64,000 bases of DNA, taken from Vibrio palustris (GTDB taxonomy: Bacteria; Pseudomonadota; Gammaproteobacteria; Enterobacterales; Vibrionaceae). Shown piece by piece: positions 8,950-18,459 of this stretch. Location: contig NZ_AP024887.1 in assembly GCF_024346995.1 (NCBI RefSeq), positions 1,488,001-1,552,000 on the forward strand, given 5' to 3'. Each line of letters starts with the position of its first letter. The first letter of the stretch is position 1. Both the position numbers and the translations under genes were made by a program. The notes beneath the pieces are model-generated. The model ran no database searches. It worked only from the letters and a program-made list of their open reading frames with translations, and had not been told where the DNA came from.

Positions 8950-9954
8950 ATGGCAACCATTAAAGATGTGGCAAAAATGTCCGGTGTCTCTGTTGCCACC
9001 GTTTCACGTGTTATTAATAAATCACCGAAAGCGAGCAGCGCATCGATTGAAGCGGTAACGAAAGCTATGCAAGAGCTCGGTTACCGACCTAACGCAACCG
9101 CTAGGGCTTTAGTTAGTCAAAGCACACAAACAATGGGCGTATTAGTCGCTGATGTGTCTGACCCTTTTTTTGGAACACTCATCAAAGCGATAGATACGGT
9201 TGCCCATCAGCATGGTAAGCATGTGCTTATCGGCAATGGCTATCACTCAGCCGAGGGCGAAAGACAAGCATTAGAGCTTCTTATCAACAACCGTTGTGAT
9301 GCTATCGTCGTGCACGCCAAAGCCTTATCCGATGATGAGCTTACGGCTTTTGCTAAAGAAGCCAAAGGCATGGTCGTCATCAATCGTCACATTCCAGCGA
9401 TTGCGGAACGATGCGTATCTCTTGATAATGTCCAAGGTGCATATTTAGCGACCGAGTATTTAATTCGTCACGGACACAAAAATATCGCCTGCATCGCTTC
9501 TAATCATAATATTGAAGATGTCGACAAACGTATTAATGGTTATCGCCAAGCCTTAAAAGAGCATGGGTTGGTTTTATCAGAAGATTACATCAGTTATGGT
9601 ACGCCGAGCTTAGAAGGTGGCGAAGACGCAATGACCAATCTACTCAACCGCGCTTTACCGATCACAGGAGTGGTCAGTTATAACGATTATATGGCAGCAG
9701 GTGCCCTTTCTACGTTGGATGAAAATGATATTGATGTGCCAAAACATATTTCTATTGTTGGGTTTGACGATGGGTTAATCGCTCGCTATGTAAAACCCCG
9801 TTTAACCACCGTTCGTTATCCTATCCAAGTGATGGCCGAACGTGCTGCGCACATCGCCTTAACACTCGCCGATGATAAAGCGCTTGACCCCGATATGTCG
9901 ACTCAGTATACCCCAACTATGGTGAAACGAGATTCGGTTAAATCTCTTTTATAA
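8950..9954 (+). CDS. galR: Galactose repressor, LacI family
   Basis: The 334-residue product has a LacI-type helix-turn-helix at its start (MATIKDVAKMSGVSVATVSR, then the hinge helix PNATARALVSQ) and a periplasmic-binding-protein-like effector domain with SDPFFG, LIGNGYH and SIVGFDDGLIARYVKPRLTT. It closely follows the pattern of E. coli GalR throughout, including NKSPKAS after the helix-turn-helix. Family knowledge: GalR/GalS bind gal operators and release on galactose. The gene is only about 3 kb from galTK, and two matching operators lie upstream of galT, which supports a local regulator-target pair. It ends with a strong bidirectional terminator. Confidence 0.93.
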   Translation: MATIKDVAKMSGVSVATVSRVINKSPKASSASIEAVTKAMQELGYRPNATARALVSQSTQTMGVLVADVSDPFFGTLIKAIDTVAHQHGKHVLIGNGYHSAEGERQALELLINNRCDAIVVHAKALSDDELTAFAKEAKGMVVINRHIPAIAERCVSLDNVQGAYLATEYLIRHGHKNIACIASNHNIEDVDKRINGYRQALKEHGLVLSEDYISYGTPSLEGGEDAMTNLLNRALPITGVVSYNDYMAAGALSTLDENDIDVPKHISIVGFDDGLIARYVKPRLTTVRYPIQVMAERAAHIALTLADDKALDPDMSTQYTPTMVKRDSVKSLL

Positions 9955-9973
9955 AAGAGCTTATATTAGCAAT

Positions 9974-10002
9974 AAAAAAACCAGCCTAGGCTGGTTTTTT
10001 TT
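9974..10002. terminator. Bidirectional terminator between galR and the PAAR gene
   Basis: AACCAGCC and GGCTGGTT form a near-continuous palindrome flanked by A and T runs. It serves galR on the plus strand and the convergent PAAR gene on the minus strand. Confidence 0.88.
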
Positions 10003-10020
10003 GCAATTATGACAAGTATG

Positions 10021-10320
10021 CTAGCCAATAATAACGGTGCCAGATCCTAACGCGATGCTACCACCACAATCGATGGCATCTCCAATCCGCGCGGCAGGTT
10101 GACCATTAATTTTTACTGTACCAGAACCGGCAGCAATACTGCGTCCATGTACTCCATGTGGCATGGTTGGGCAAGGACACGCATGCAACATTAACGGGTC
10201 ACCGACTCGAGCAGCAGCAATACCATCAATAAATACATCACCACTACCAGCTGTAATTGCAGTAGGTGGAAAACAACCGTGTCCTGTATCAATATCGCCT
10301 AAGCGCGCTGCATTTGGCAT
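10021..10320 (-). CDS. PAAR-domain protein (type VI secretion spike tip)
   Basis: The 99-residue protein is a single PAAR domain with no N- or C-terminal extension. It shows the repeated beta-blade pattern: AARLGDIDTGHGCFPPTAITAGSG, then DGIAAARVGDP, then CPTMPHG, GRSIAAGSGTVKINGQPAARIGD and a final GSGTVIIG. His and Cys residues near 14, 46-50 and about 54-57 could provide the zinc site. Family knowledge: PAAR proteins sharpen the VgrG spike and recruit effectors. No vgrG, hcp or effector gene is adjacent, so it is an orphan. The ribosome site AAGGAG precedes the ATG well. Some PAAR proteins act outside T6SS, which cannot be excluded. Confidence 0.9.
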   Translation of the reverse strand: MPNAARLGDIDTGHGCFPPTAITAGSGDVFIDGIAAARVGDPLMLHACPCPTMPHGVHGRSIAAGSGTVKINGQPAARIGDAIDCGGSIALGSGTVIIG

Positions 10321-10520
10321 GTCTGCTCCTTATTCATGGTATGGCAACCGAATAAAACGTCATCGTTAAAACGAGCTGCTCATAGTCGGTACTCTCTGAT
10401 TTTCTCAGAAGAATGGTGCAATAATCACACCATACTCTCGGCATCTAAAAACAAAGCTTTATCCGTTTATTTAGCCAGTTGCGAGCAAGTTATTGCACTC
10501 AAAACGCAAAAACTTGCCCA

Positions 10521-10540
10521 GCAAGCAAAAGTTTGCCTGC
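10521..10540 (-). terminator. Weak hairpin downstream of galK
   Basis: On the minus strand GCAGGCAA and TTGCTTGC can pair around a 4-nt loop, with a T-run only about 8 nt further on. It lies 34 bp past the galK stop and is the only candidate terminator before the PAAR gene. Confidence 0.3.
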
Positions 10541-10574
10541 TTCACTTGTCAACGAATAAACAGTGACATGATTG

Positions 10575-11735
10575 CTACTCAGAAGCAAGACGTCCAGCAC
10601 CTTGCATGGCTTTACAGACATAAATGGTTTCTTTTAACCCTGTTTTAGCCATGTAGTGCTTCTCGACAGCATCACGTACCGCTTGTATTAAATGAGGAGG
10701 GACTAATGCGACAACACAACCACCGAAGCCGCCCCCGGTCATGCGTACCCCACCCTCAAGTTGAATCACATCTTTAATAATGTCGACTAACGTATCAACT
10801 TCTGCCACTGTAATTTCAAAGTCATCGCGCATCGATTGGTGGGATTGCGCCATGAGCTTGCCCATATCGGCAAGGTTACCGGCTGCTAATGCTTGTGCTG
10901 CCAGCTCAGTACGTCGATTTTCTGTAATTACGTGTCGTGCGCGTTTAGCCACTATCGCGGGTAATTGATGCAAGTTTTTTTCAAACTCATCCAATGTAAC
11001 ATCACGCAACGCTTCTACCCCTAAAATACGCGCCGCCTCTTCACATTGCTGACGACGTTCATTATATTCACTGTCGACTAAGCCACGCTTTTTATTGGTG
11101 TTGATGATCATTACCGTGATATCGCTCGGCATCGGCACCGCTTGTGTTGCTAACGAACGACAGTCAATCAATAGTGCATGATCTTGTTCGCCTTGTGCCG
11201 AAATTAATTGATCCATGATGCCGCAGTTACAGCCAACAAATTCATTTTCCGCTTGCTGACCAATAATAGCGAGATCACTTTGAGACACCTCTAACTGATA
11301 GAGCGTTTTAAATGTTTGACCTATCACAACTTCTAATGCTGCAGACGAGCTCAACCCAGCACCTTGTGGCACATTACCACTCACGGTTAGATCAGCGCCG
11401 GCAAACACATAACCACGCGCGAGCAAACATTTGACTACGCCGCGTACATAGTTCGCCCATAGCTTATTCTCGATGAACTCGATCGGCTCATCAAGATCAA
11501 ATTCATCGAGTTGATCATCATAATCACACGCGATCACTCGTACTTTGCGATCATCACGGGGACTCGCCGCCACGACAGTGTGATAATCAATCGCACAGGG
11601 TAAAACAAAACCATCATTATAATCGGTATGTTCACCAATTAAATTCACACGCCCTGGTGCATGAATTAATGCTTGTGGTTGACGTTGGAAAATACGTTGA
11701 AATGTGTCGAGCACAGTATATTTAGGTTCAGACAT
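10575..11735 (-). CDS. galK: Galactokinase
   Basis: GalK phosphorylates galactose to galactose-1-phosphate in the Leloir pathway. I chose the ATG at 11735 ([12 protein letters not shown]), giving 386 residues, close to E. coli GalK (382); an upstream in-frame ATG adds nine unlike residues. The galactokinase signature [15 protein letters not shown] (about 28-42), the GHMP ATP-binding motif [13 protein letters not shown] (about 123-135), and the C-terminal [11 protein letters not shown] motif are all present. It lies 51 bp downstream of galT on the same strand and is probably co-transcribed. The PAAR gene downstream sits where vibrios often carry galM. Confidence 0.96.
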   Translation of the reverse strand: MSEPKYTVLDTFQRIFQRQPQALIHAPGRVNLIGEHTDYNDGFVLPCAIDYHTVVAASPRDDRKVRVIACDYDDQLDEFDLDEPIEFIENKLWANYVRGVVKCLLARGYVFAGADLTVSGNVPQGAGLSSSAALEVVIGQTFKTLYQLEVSQSDLAIIGQQAENEFVGCNCGIMDQLISAQGEQDHALLIDCRSLATQAVPMPSDITVMIINTNKKRGLVDSEYNERRQQCEEAARILGVEALRDVTLDEFEKNLHQLPAIVAKRARHVITENRRTELAAQALAAGNLADMGKLMAQSHQSMRDDFEITVAEVDTLVDIIKDVIQLEGGVRMTGGGFGGCVVALVPPHLIQAVRDAVEKHYMAKTGLKETIYVCKAMQGAGRLASE

Positions 11736-11786
11736 AATTGGTTTACTCTTTAAAAATAACAAAAGCGACGTGGATTACATTACTTA

Positions 11787-12839
11787 CTACTGCTCATTAA
11801 AATGGATATCGCTCACCGCACGTAAACGCTCTGCAGCTTGTTCGGCAGTTAGGTCGCGCTGCGATTCAGCTAGCATCTCGTACCCCACCATGAATTTTTT
11901 CACCGTTGCACTGCGTAACAAGGGCGGGTAAAACGTCGCATGTAATTGCCAATGATCAAGTGATGTGCCTTCTTCAAAAAATGGTGCGTAATGCCAGCCC
12001 ATCGAATACGGAAAAGAACACTGAAATAAATTATCGTAACGACTGGTCAATTTTTTCAGGGCTAGAGCCAAATCATCACGCTGCGCATCATTTAATTCAT
12101 TCATACGACGAATCGGCATTTTAGGTAATAACATGGTTTCAAATGGCCATGCCGCCCAATACGGCACCACGGCTAACCAATGCTCGGTTTCGACGACAGT
12201 GCGCGCACCATCTTGTTGTTCAGCATTGACATAATCGACAAGTAAGCTGCGTCCATGTTGCTCAAAGTAGCGACGTAAATGTGTTTCTTTACTCGCAATT
12301 TCATTAGGCAGAAAACTATTCGCCCACACTTGTCCGTGAGGATGGGGTTGCGAACATCCCATCATAGCTCCCTTGTTTTCAAACACTTGTACCCATAAAT
12401 AATCTTGACCAAGCTCATTTATTTGCTCGTTCCACGTATCCACGACGCGGCGAATGGCCGGCAATGAAAGTTCAGGCAACGTTTTACTGTGATCGGGGGA
12501 AAAACAAATCACGCGGCTAAGACCGCGCGCATCTTCACAGTGAAATAGTCCACTCTGTCCGACTGGCGCGCTAGGAGTATCCGGCTGTAAAGCAGCAAAA
12601 TCGTTGTCAAAAACAAACGTACTCGTATAATCTGGATTCGTGTCACCAGAGACACGTGTATTCGTAGGGCACAGAAAACAACTGTGTTCATAGCTTGGCA
12701 ACGTTTCAGTCGGAGCAACGTCATTTTGTCCACTCCAAGGGCGCTTAGCGCGATGTGGGGAAACTAGAACGTATTCGCCAGTTAAAGGGTTAAAACGACG
12801 ATGTGGATGTTCCACAGGATCAAATGTTAATTCTGCCAT
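11787..12839 (-). CDS. galT: Galactose-1-phosphate uridylyltransferase
   Basis: GalT exchanges UMP between UDP-glucose and galactose-1-phosphate. The 350 residues match the E. coli type in length. The active-site motif [11 protein letters not shown] includes the expected nucleophile His168, and the zinc ligands CFLC (Cys54, Cys57) and later histidines are present. The N-terminus [20 protein letters not shown] is typical. It is the first gene of a galTK unit; galE and galM are not in the window. Its promoter region carries a CRP-like site and two GalR-type operators. Confidence 0.96.
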   Translation of the reverse strand: MAELTFDPVEHPHRRFNPLTGEYVLVSPHRAKRPWSGQNDVAPTETLPSYEHSCFLCPTNTRVSGDTNPDYTSTFVFDNDFAALQPDTPSAPVGQSGLFHCEDARGLSRVICFSPDHSKTLPELSLPAIRRVVDTWNEQINELGQDYLWVQVFENKGAMMGCSQPHPHGQVWANSFLPNEIASKETHLRRYFEQHGRSLLVDYVNAEQQDGARTVVETEHWLAVVPYWAAWPFETMLLPKMPIRRMNELNDAQRDDLALALKKLTSRYDNLFQCSFPYSMGWHYAPFFEEGTSLDHWQLHATFYPPLLRSATVKKFMVGYEMLAESQRDLTAEQAAERLRAVSDIHFNEQ

Positions 12840-12978
12840 GCAAGATTACTCATTAGTTGGTGATGCTTAGCTATGACATCCGCATAGCTAGAACAAGTTA
12901 TTGATAGGTGAGCTAGATAAAGAACACAATCATTCGCCACGGCGATACCATTGGTTGGTATCTCACCTTTATTAACAT

Positions 12979-12984
12979 AGTTTA
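12979..12984 (-). promoter_or_regulatory. Candidate -10 element of the galTK promoter
   Basis: On the minus strand TAAACT begins 29.5 bp from the centre of the CRP-like site, the spacing expected for a class II CRP promoter. A TATGTT hexamer overlaps just downstream (12974-12979) and is the alternative. The transcription start would be near 12970. Confidence 0.45.
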
Positions 12985-13005
12985 CCGACCTTCTTAACGT
13001 GATTC

Positions 13006-13021
13006 TGTGAGTCTCCACACA
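13006..13021 (-). promoter_or_regulatory. CRP-cAMP binding site for galTK
   Basis: On the minus strand the site reads TGTGTGGAGACTCACA, matching nine of ten core positions of TGTGA-N6-TCACA. It sits 2 bp from a GalR operator; the centre-to-centre distance of 18 bp is almost the same as between the CRP site and OE in E. coli gal. Confidence 0.65.
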
Positions 13022-13023
13022 TT

Positions 13024-13039
13024 GTGTAAACGTTACCAC
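13024..13039. promoter_or_regulatory. GalR operator, promoter-proximal (OE-like)
   Basis: GTGTAAACGTTACCAC differs from the E. coli galOE sequence GTGTAAACGATTCCAC at only two positions, both near the centre. It is about 60 bp upstream of the predicted galT transcription start. Confidence 0.82.
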
Positions 13040-13111
13040 CAATAATTAAAAAAACTGGGCTTAATGACCTCATAAAACGCTTTAACAGCGTATTAATTCT
13101 ATTGTAAACAA

Positions 13112-13127
13112 ATGATAACGTTTACAC
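13112..13127. promoter_or_regulatory. Second GalR operator, promoter-distal
   Basis: The reverse complement reads GTGTAAACGTTATCAT, sharing 14 of 16 bases with the proximal operator. Its centre is 88 bp from the other, so repression by DNA looping is possible. It also lies 220 bp before maeA. Confidence 0.7.
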
Positions 13128-13347
13128 TCAACTTTCTTGGTTCGGGAGAGTACTGATCAAATTGTCGACAGAAAAGTCAGTACTGCTCCCCAACGTTGCG
13201 ACCTGTGAGTGCACTTTCACCAACAATGTGTTCACTTATTAAACAATAAGCCGTAAATAATCCGATTTACGCTGTGGCTTTCTATTTACAATGGGATCGG
13301 TTATCCGTATGATTTTCGCGTCTTCAATATCCCCCTTAAGGCCAAAG

Positions 13348-15039
13348 ATGAACAACGACAAACGTCCACTATATTTACCCTATGCTGGTGCAGCTTTAAT
13401 GAGCACACCATTATTGAATAAAGGCAGCGCCTTCTCTGCAGAAGAGCGCGTATCTTTCAACTTGGAAGGGCTTTTGCCAGAAGCGACCGAAACCATCCAA
13501 GAACAAGTTGTTCGTGCTTATCAACAGTACTGCAGCTTTGAAAATGATATGGATAAACATATCTATCTTCGTAACATTCAAGATACGAACGAAACTTTGT
13601 TTTACCGCCTTGTCCAAAACCATATTTCAGAGATGATGCCAGTCATCTACACTCCAACCGTGGGTGCAGCATGCGAAAACTTCTCTAATATTTATCGCCG
13701 TGGACGTGGCGTCTTTGTTTCTTATGCTAACCGCGATCGTATTGACGACATCCTTAACAATGCTGCAAACCAAAACGTCAAAGTGATTGTTGTCACTGAC
13801 GGTGAGCGTATTCTTGGTCTAGGCGACCAAGGCATTGGAGGAATGGGCATTCCTATCGGTAAATTAGCATTATACACCGCTTGTGGTGGTATTAGCCCAG
13901 CTTACACGCTTCCTGTTGTGTTAGATGCCGGCACTAATAACCCACAACGTCTTGCCGATCCTATGTATATGGGGTGGCGTCATACCCGTATTACGGGAGC
14001 AGAATACGATGCCTTTGTTGAAGAATTTATTCAAGCGGTGAAGCGTCGCTGGCCAGATGCATTGATCCAATTTGAAGATTTCGCTCAAAAAAATGCAATG
14101 CCACTATTACAGCGTTATAAAGATCGTGTGTGTTGTTTCAACGATGACATTCAAGGCACCGCTGCGATTGCTGTTGGTTCTTTACTGGCTGCTTGTAAAG
14201 CCGCAGGTACTAAATTATCTCAACAGCGTATTACCTTTGTTGGCGCCGGCTCTGCAGGTTGTGGTATCGCTGAAGCTATCATTGCACAAATGGTATCTGA
14301 AGGGATTAAAGATTCTCAAGCACGCTCACAAGTTTATATGGTTGATCGTTGGGGCCTACTTGAAGAAGGCATGCCTAATCTGTTGGACTTCCAACAGCGT
14401 TTGGTACAGACCAAGGCAAACACCAAAGATTGGACCTCAGAAGGGAACGGCGGTTACTCACTGATTGATGTTGTTCGTCAAGCTAAGCCAACCGTATTGA
14501 TCGGTGTATCAGGCGCGCCAGGCTTATTTAGTGAAGAAGTGATCAAAACAATGCACACTAACTGTGAGCGTCCGATTGTCTTCCCATTGTCTAACCCAAC
14601 TAGCCGTGTAGAAGCAACACCATCGGATATTCTAACGTGGACCAACGGTGAAGCTCTGGTTGCAACGGGTAGCCCATTTGCTCCTGTCGTACTCAACGAT
14701 AAGACCTATCCAATTGCACAGTGTAATAACAGTTATATCTTCCCAGGTATTGGCCTAGGTGTGTTAGCGGTCAATGCACAACGTGTAACGGACGAAATGC
14801 TTCAAGAGTCAAGCCGAGCCCTTGCTGAAACATCGCCATTAGCGATTAACGGCCATGGAGCATTATTACCACCACTAGAATCTATTCATTCGGTATCGAA
14901 GAAGATTGCTCTTGCGGTGGCGAAAAAAGCCATCGAGCAAGGTGTCGCTCCGGAGCGTTCTGAGAAAGCGATCATTGAAGCGATTGACCAGCATTTCTGG
15001 CAACCTGAATATCGTCGCTATAAACGTACTGCGTTTTAA
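13348..15039 (+). CDS. maeA: NAD-dependent malic enzyme (oxaloacetate-decarboxylating)
   Basis: MaeA converts malate to pyruvate and CO2 with reduction of NAD. I chose ATG 13348 ([14 protein letters not shown]), which has AAGG six bases upstream and gives 563 residues, close to E. coli and vibrio MaeA; the in-frame Met at 13291 adds 19 unlike residues. Visible motifs are [18 protein letters not shown], the malic-enzyme signature [19 protein letters not shown], the Rossmann [13 protein letters not shown], and [14 protein letters not shown]. It is a single gene followed by a terminator at 15049-15073. Confidence 0.95.
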   Translation: MNNDKRPLYLPYAGAALMSTPLLNKGSAFSAEERVSFNLEGLLPEATETIQEQVVRAYQQYCSFENDMDKHIYLRNIQDTNETLFYRLVQNHISEMMPVIYTPTVGAACENFSNIYRRGRGVFVSYANRDRIDDILNNAANQNVKVIVVTDGERILGLGDQGIGGMGIPIGKLALYTACGGISPAYTLPVVLDAGTNNPQRLADPMYMGWRHTRITGAEYDAFVEEFIQAVKRRWPDALIQFEDFAQKNAMPLLQRYKDRVCCFNDDIQGTAAIAVGSLLAACKAAGTKLSQQRITFVGAGSAGCGIAEAIIAQMVSEGIKDSQARSQVYMVDRWGLLEEGMPNLLDFQQRLVQTKANTKDWTSEGNGGYSLIDVVRQAKPTVLIGVSGAPGLFSEEVIKTMHTNCERPIVFPLSNPTSRVEATPSDILTWTNGEALVATGSPFAPVVLNDKTYPIAQCNNSYIFPGIGLGVLAVNAQRVTDEMLQESSRALAETSPLAINGHGALLPPLESIHSVSKKIALAVAKKAIEQGVAPERSEKAIIEAIDQHFWQPEYRRYKRTAF

Positions 15040-15048
15040 GTTATCGTA

Positions 15049-15073
15049 AAGCCCCTCTCTGGGGCTTTTTTTT
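15049..15073 (+). terminator. Terminator of maeA
   Basis: AAGCCCC and GGGGCTT form a stem around TCTCT, followed by a run of eight or more T. Confidence 0.9.
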
Positions 15074-15088
15074 AATTGATAAATACTT

Positions 15089-15418
15089 ATGGAACTACTA
15101 CATTTTTTAACACCAGCTGGTCAATTTGTTGCACCGTACTTATCTGATATTTCGACCGCATTTGTCGCCTGCTTTCTTGTCATGATGGGAGGCGAGATAA
15201 ATAACACGATTCGCCGAGTAATGCGCCACCAACATTTCATCGTGCGTACCATCGTTTTTATCTTAATTAATGCGTTTGGTTACGGATTAATCATTGTCAA
15301 AGCAAGCCCTTACTTAGCTCGGACACTCGCTACCATGGAACGAGGCATGATGTTTGCCCTGATTATTTCTAGCTTTGTTATTATTGGCCTATGGGCACAA
15401 AAGAAACGTCAAATCTAA
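15089..15418 (+). CDS. DUF3392 family inner-membrane protein
   Basis: This 109-residue protein has about three hydrophobic segments (roughly 16-34, 51-68 and 84-102) joined by short charged loops such as NNTIRRVMRHQH. It matches what I recall of DUF3392 proteins, which sit after maeA in vibrios. No function is known to me. Its stop codon overlaps the ATG of the next gene in a TAATG junction, so the two are probably translationally coupled. Confidence 0.8.
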   Translation: MELLHFLTPAGQFVAPYLSDISTAFVACFLVMMGGEINNTIRRVMRHQHFIVRTIVFILINAFGYGLIIVKASPYLARTLATMERGMMFALIISSFVIIGLWAQKKRQI

Positions 15419-16122
15419 TGCAACTTGGCATTTTCCTATCAAAGTGCTGGGTTGTTATTCGCCGAATTCTTATTTGGGGACTATTGAGTCTTCTTATACT
15501 GTGTGCCTGTTTAATCGGGAATGACCGATGGATAGCATGGCAGACTCGAGACAATATTATTTATGACATTAATGATGTCTCACACTTCCAAGTGGGCGTG
15601 GTTCTTGGCACGAGTAAATATTTAGGGAAAATATTGAATGTGTATTACGCCAACCGAATTGATGCCGCGATCAAACTGTATCACCAAGGTAAATTATCAG
15701 GCTTTTTGCTGAGTGGCGATAACGCTCACCGCTCTTATAATGAACCGTGGACGATGAAACGCGACCTACTCAAGTCCGGCATCCCAGACGATAAAATCTA
15801 CCTCGATTATGCAGGCTTTCGTACGCTCGACTCCATCGTACGTGCGAAACGTATCTTTGCAGAAGATCATTTCCTTATTATCACGCAAGGCTTTCATTGT
15901 GAGCGTGCACTTTATATCGCTCAATATCATGATATTAATGCAAAATGCCTTGCCGTCCCCGGCCCTGTCCATCACTCTGGCTATACTGTGCGACTCAGAG
16001 AAGTGTTAGCGCGAGCTAAAGCGATGTTTGATTTATATATCATGGACACACAGCCAAAATTTTTAGGCCCCAAGCATCCTATAGAATTAAGGAACTCGGC
16101 CGTTTCGGCGGCGGCCTCTTAA
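15418..16122 (+). CDS. sanA: SanA family DUF218 envelope protein
   Basis: The product is 234 residues from ATG 15418, which overlaps the preceding stop. An N-terminal membrane anchor (about 9-32) precedes a DUF218 domain with VVLGTSK, NRIDAAIKLYHQGKLSGFLLSGDN, and DYAGFRTLDSIVRAK, all typical of E. coli SanA (239 residues). Family knowledge: loss of SanA makes cells sensitive to vancomycin at high temperature, pointing to a role in envelope barrier function. Catalytic activity is unproven. Confidence 0.9.
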   Translation: MQLGIFLSKCWVVIRRILIWGLLSLLILCACLIGNDRWIAWQTRDNIIYDINDVSHFQVGVVLGTSKYLGKILNVYYANRIDAAIKLYHQGKLSGFLLSGDNAHRSYNEPWTMKRDLLKSGIPDDKIYLDYAGFRTLDSIVRAKRIFAEDHFLIITQGFHCERALYIAQYHDINAKCLAVPGPVHHSGYTVRLREVLARAKAMFDLYIMDTQPKFLGPKHPIELRNSAVSAAAS

Positions 16123-16202
16123 TCAGTGGCCAGGGATATCAAATAGGATTTATTGTTTATCCGCCGGCAACTTCTGGTAACATTGCGCACCAATAAACAA
16201 TA

Positions 16203-17042
16203 ATGAGTAATGTCATGTCTTTTACTGGAACCGGTGTATTAAAAAAAATGCACGCCAACCTAGACACGGTAACAGAATATCGCTTGCCTGTCGGAGACCA
16301 ATTCATTGAGCTTAATGCACTGATTGGAACCCAATTGCGTCTTGAACACACTGGCAATATTTTTTGCAGCGCATGTGGCAAAAAAACCAAAAAAAGTTAT
16401 GCACAAGGCCACTGCTTTCCTTGTATGAGAAAACTCGCTAGCTGTGATATGTGCATAATGAAACCAGAGCAATGCCACTACGATCAAGGTACCTGTCGTG
16501 AGCCTGAGTGGGGTGAGAAAAATTGCATGGTCGATCATTTCGTCTATCTCTCCAATACCTCTGGATTAAAAGTTGGAATTACTCGTCATACGCAAATCCC
16601 AACGCGTTGGATTGATCAAGGCGCGATGCAAGGACTGCCTATATTCAAAGTAAAGACCCGCCAAATTTCAGGGCTGCTCGAAGTCGAATTAGCCAAGCAT
16701 ATCGCCGATAAAACCAATTGGAGAACACTGTTAAAAACAGATGCCACTCCCATGTCATTGAGCGACCACTTTGTTGAGTTACGTCCGCTCCTCGATGAAA
16801 AAATTGCGGAACTCCGTGCCCGTTTTGGCGATGATGCGATTGAAGAGTTACATGCTGAAACCACCGATATCCAATACCCGGTTGAGCATTACCCGAGCAA
16901 GATTGTCTCGCATAACTTTGATAAAAACCCAGTTGTAGAAGGGACCTTGCAAGGTATCAAAGGCCAATATTTGATTTTTGATACTGGCGTCATCAACGTC
17001 CGTAAATTCACGTCATATGAAGTCAATGTTATGACAGTATAA
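16203..17042 (+). CDS. DUF2797 cysteine-rich protein with GIY-YIG-like segment
   Basis: This 279-residue protein shows the DUF2797 pattern. Nine cysteines fall between residues 55 and 108, in pairs such as CSAC, CFPC and CDMC, which could bind two metal ions. Next comes HFVYLSNTSGLKVGIT (about 112-127) and IPTRWIDQGA, reminiscent of a GIY-YIG nuclease core in which tyrosine and glycine positions are partly kept. A C-terminal beta-rich part ends the protein. ATG 16203 and ATG 16215 are both possible starts. I do not know its function. Nucleic-acid binding or cleavage is a reasonable guess but only that. Confidence 0.8.
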   Translation: MSNVMSFTGTGVLKKMHANLDTVTEYRLPVGDQFIELNALIGTQLRLEHTGNIFCSACGKKTKKSYAQGHCFPCMRKLASCDMCIMKPEQCHYDQGTCREPEWGEKNCMVDHFVYLSNTSGLKVGITRHTQIPTRWIDQGAMQGLPIFKVKTRQISGLLEVELAKHIADKTNWRTLLKTDATPMSLSDHFVELRPLLDEKIAELRARFGDDAIEELHAETTDIQYPVEHYPSKIVSHNFDKNPVVEGTLQGIKGQYLIFDTGVINVRKFTSYEVNVMTV

Positions 17043-18322
<1,280 letters not shown>

Positions 18323-18374
18323 GCTGAATAAATAAACTAAAATGTAACTTAATTTTTCAGTATTCCAGCCAATC

Positions 18375-18407
18375 AAAAAAGCCCAGCGGTATAACCTCTG
18401 GGCTTTC
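18375..18407 (+). terminator. Terminator of trxB
   Basis: AAAGCCCAG and CTGGGCTTT pair around an 11-nt loop. The T-run is short (CTTTCTTA). Confidence 0.75.
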
Positions 18408-18459
18408 TTATGTATACTGATTGCTCGCTCAACCTACATTTCTAAATAAAGCCCTCATA

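Noticed and set aside
13202..13222. TGTGAGTGCACTTTCACC as a second CRP site near maeA
   Set aside because: The half sites are 8 bp apart rather than 6.
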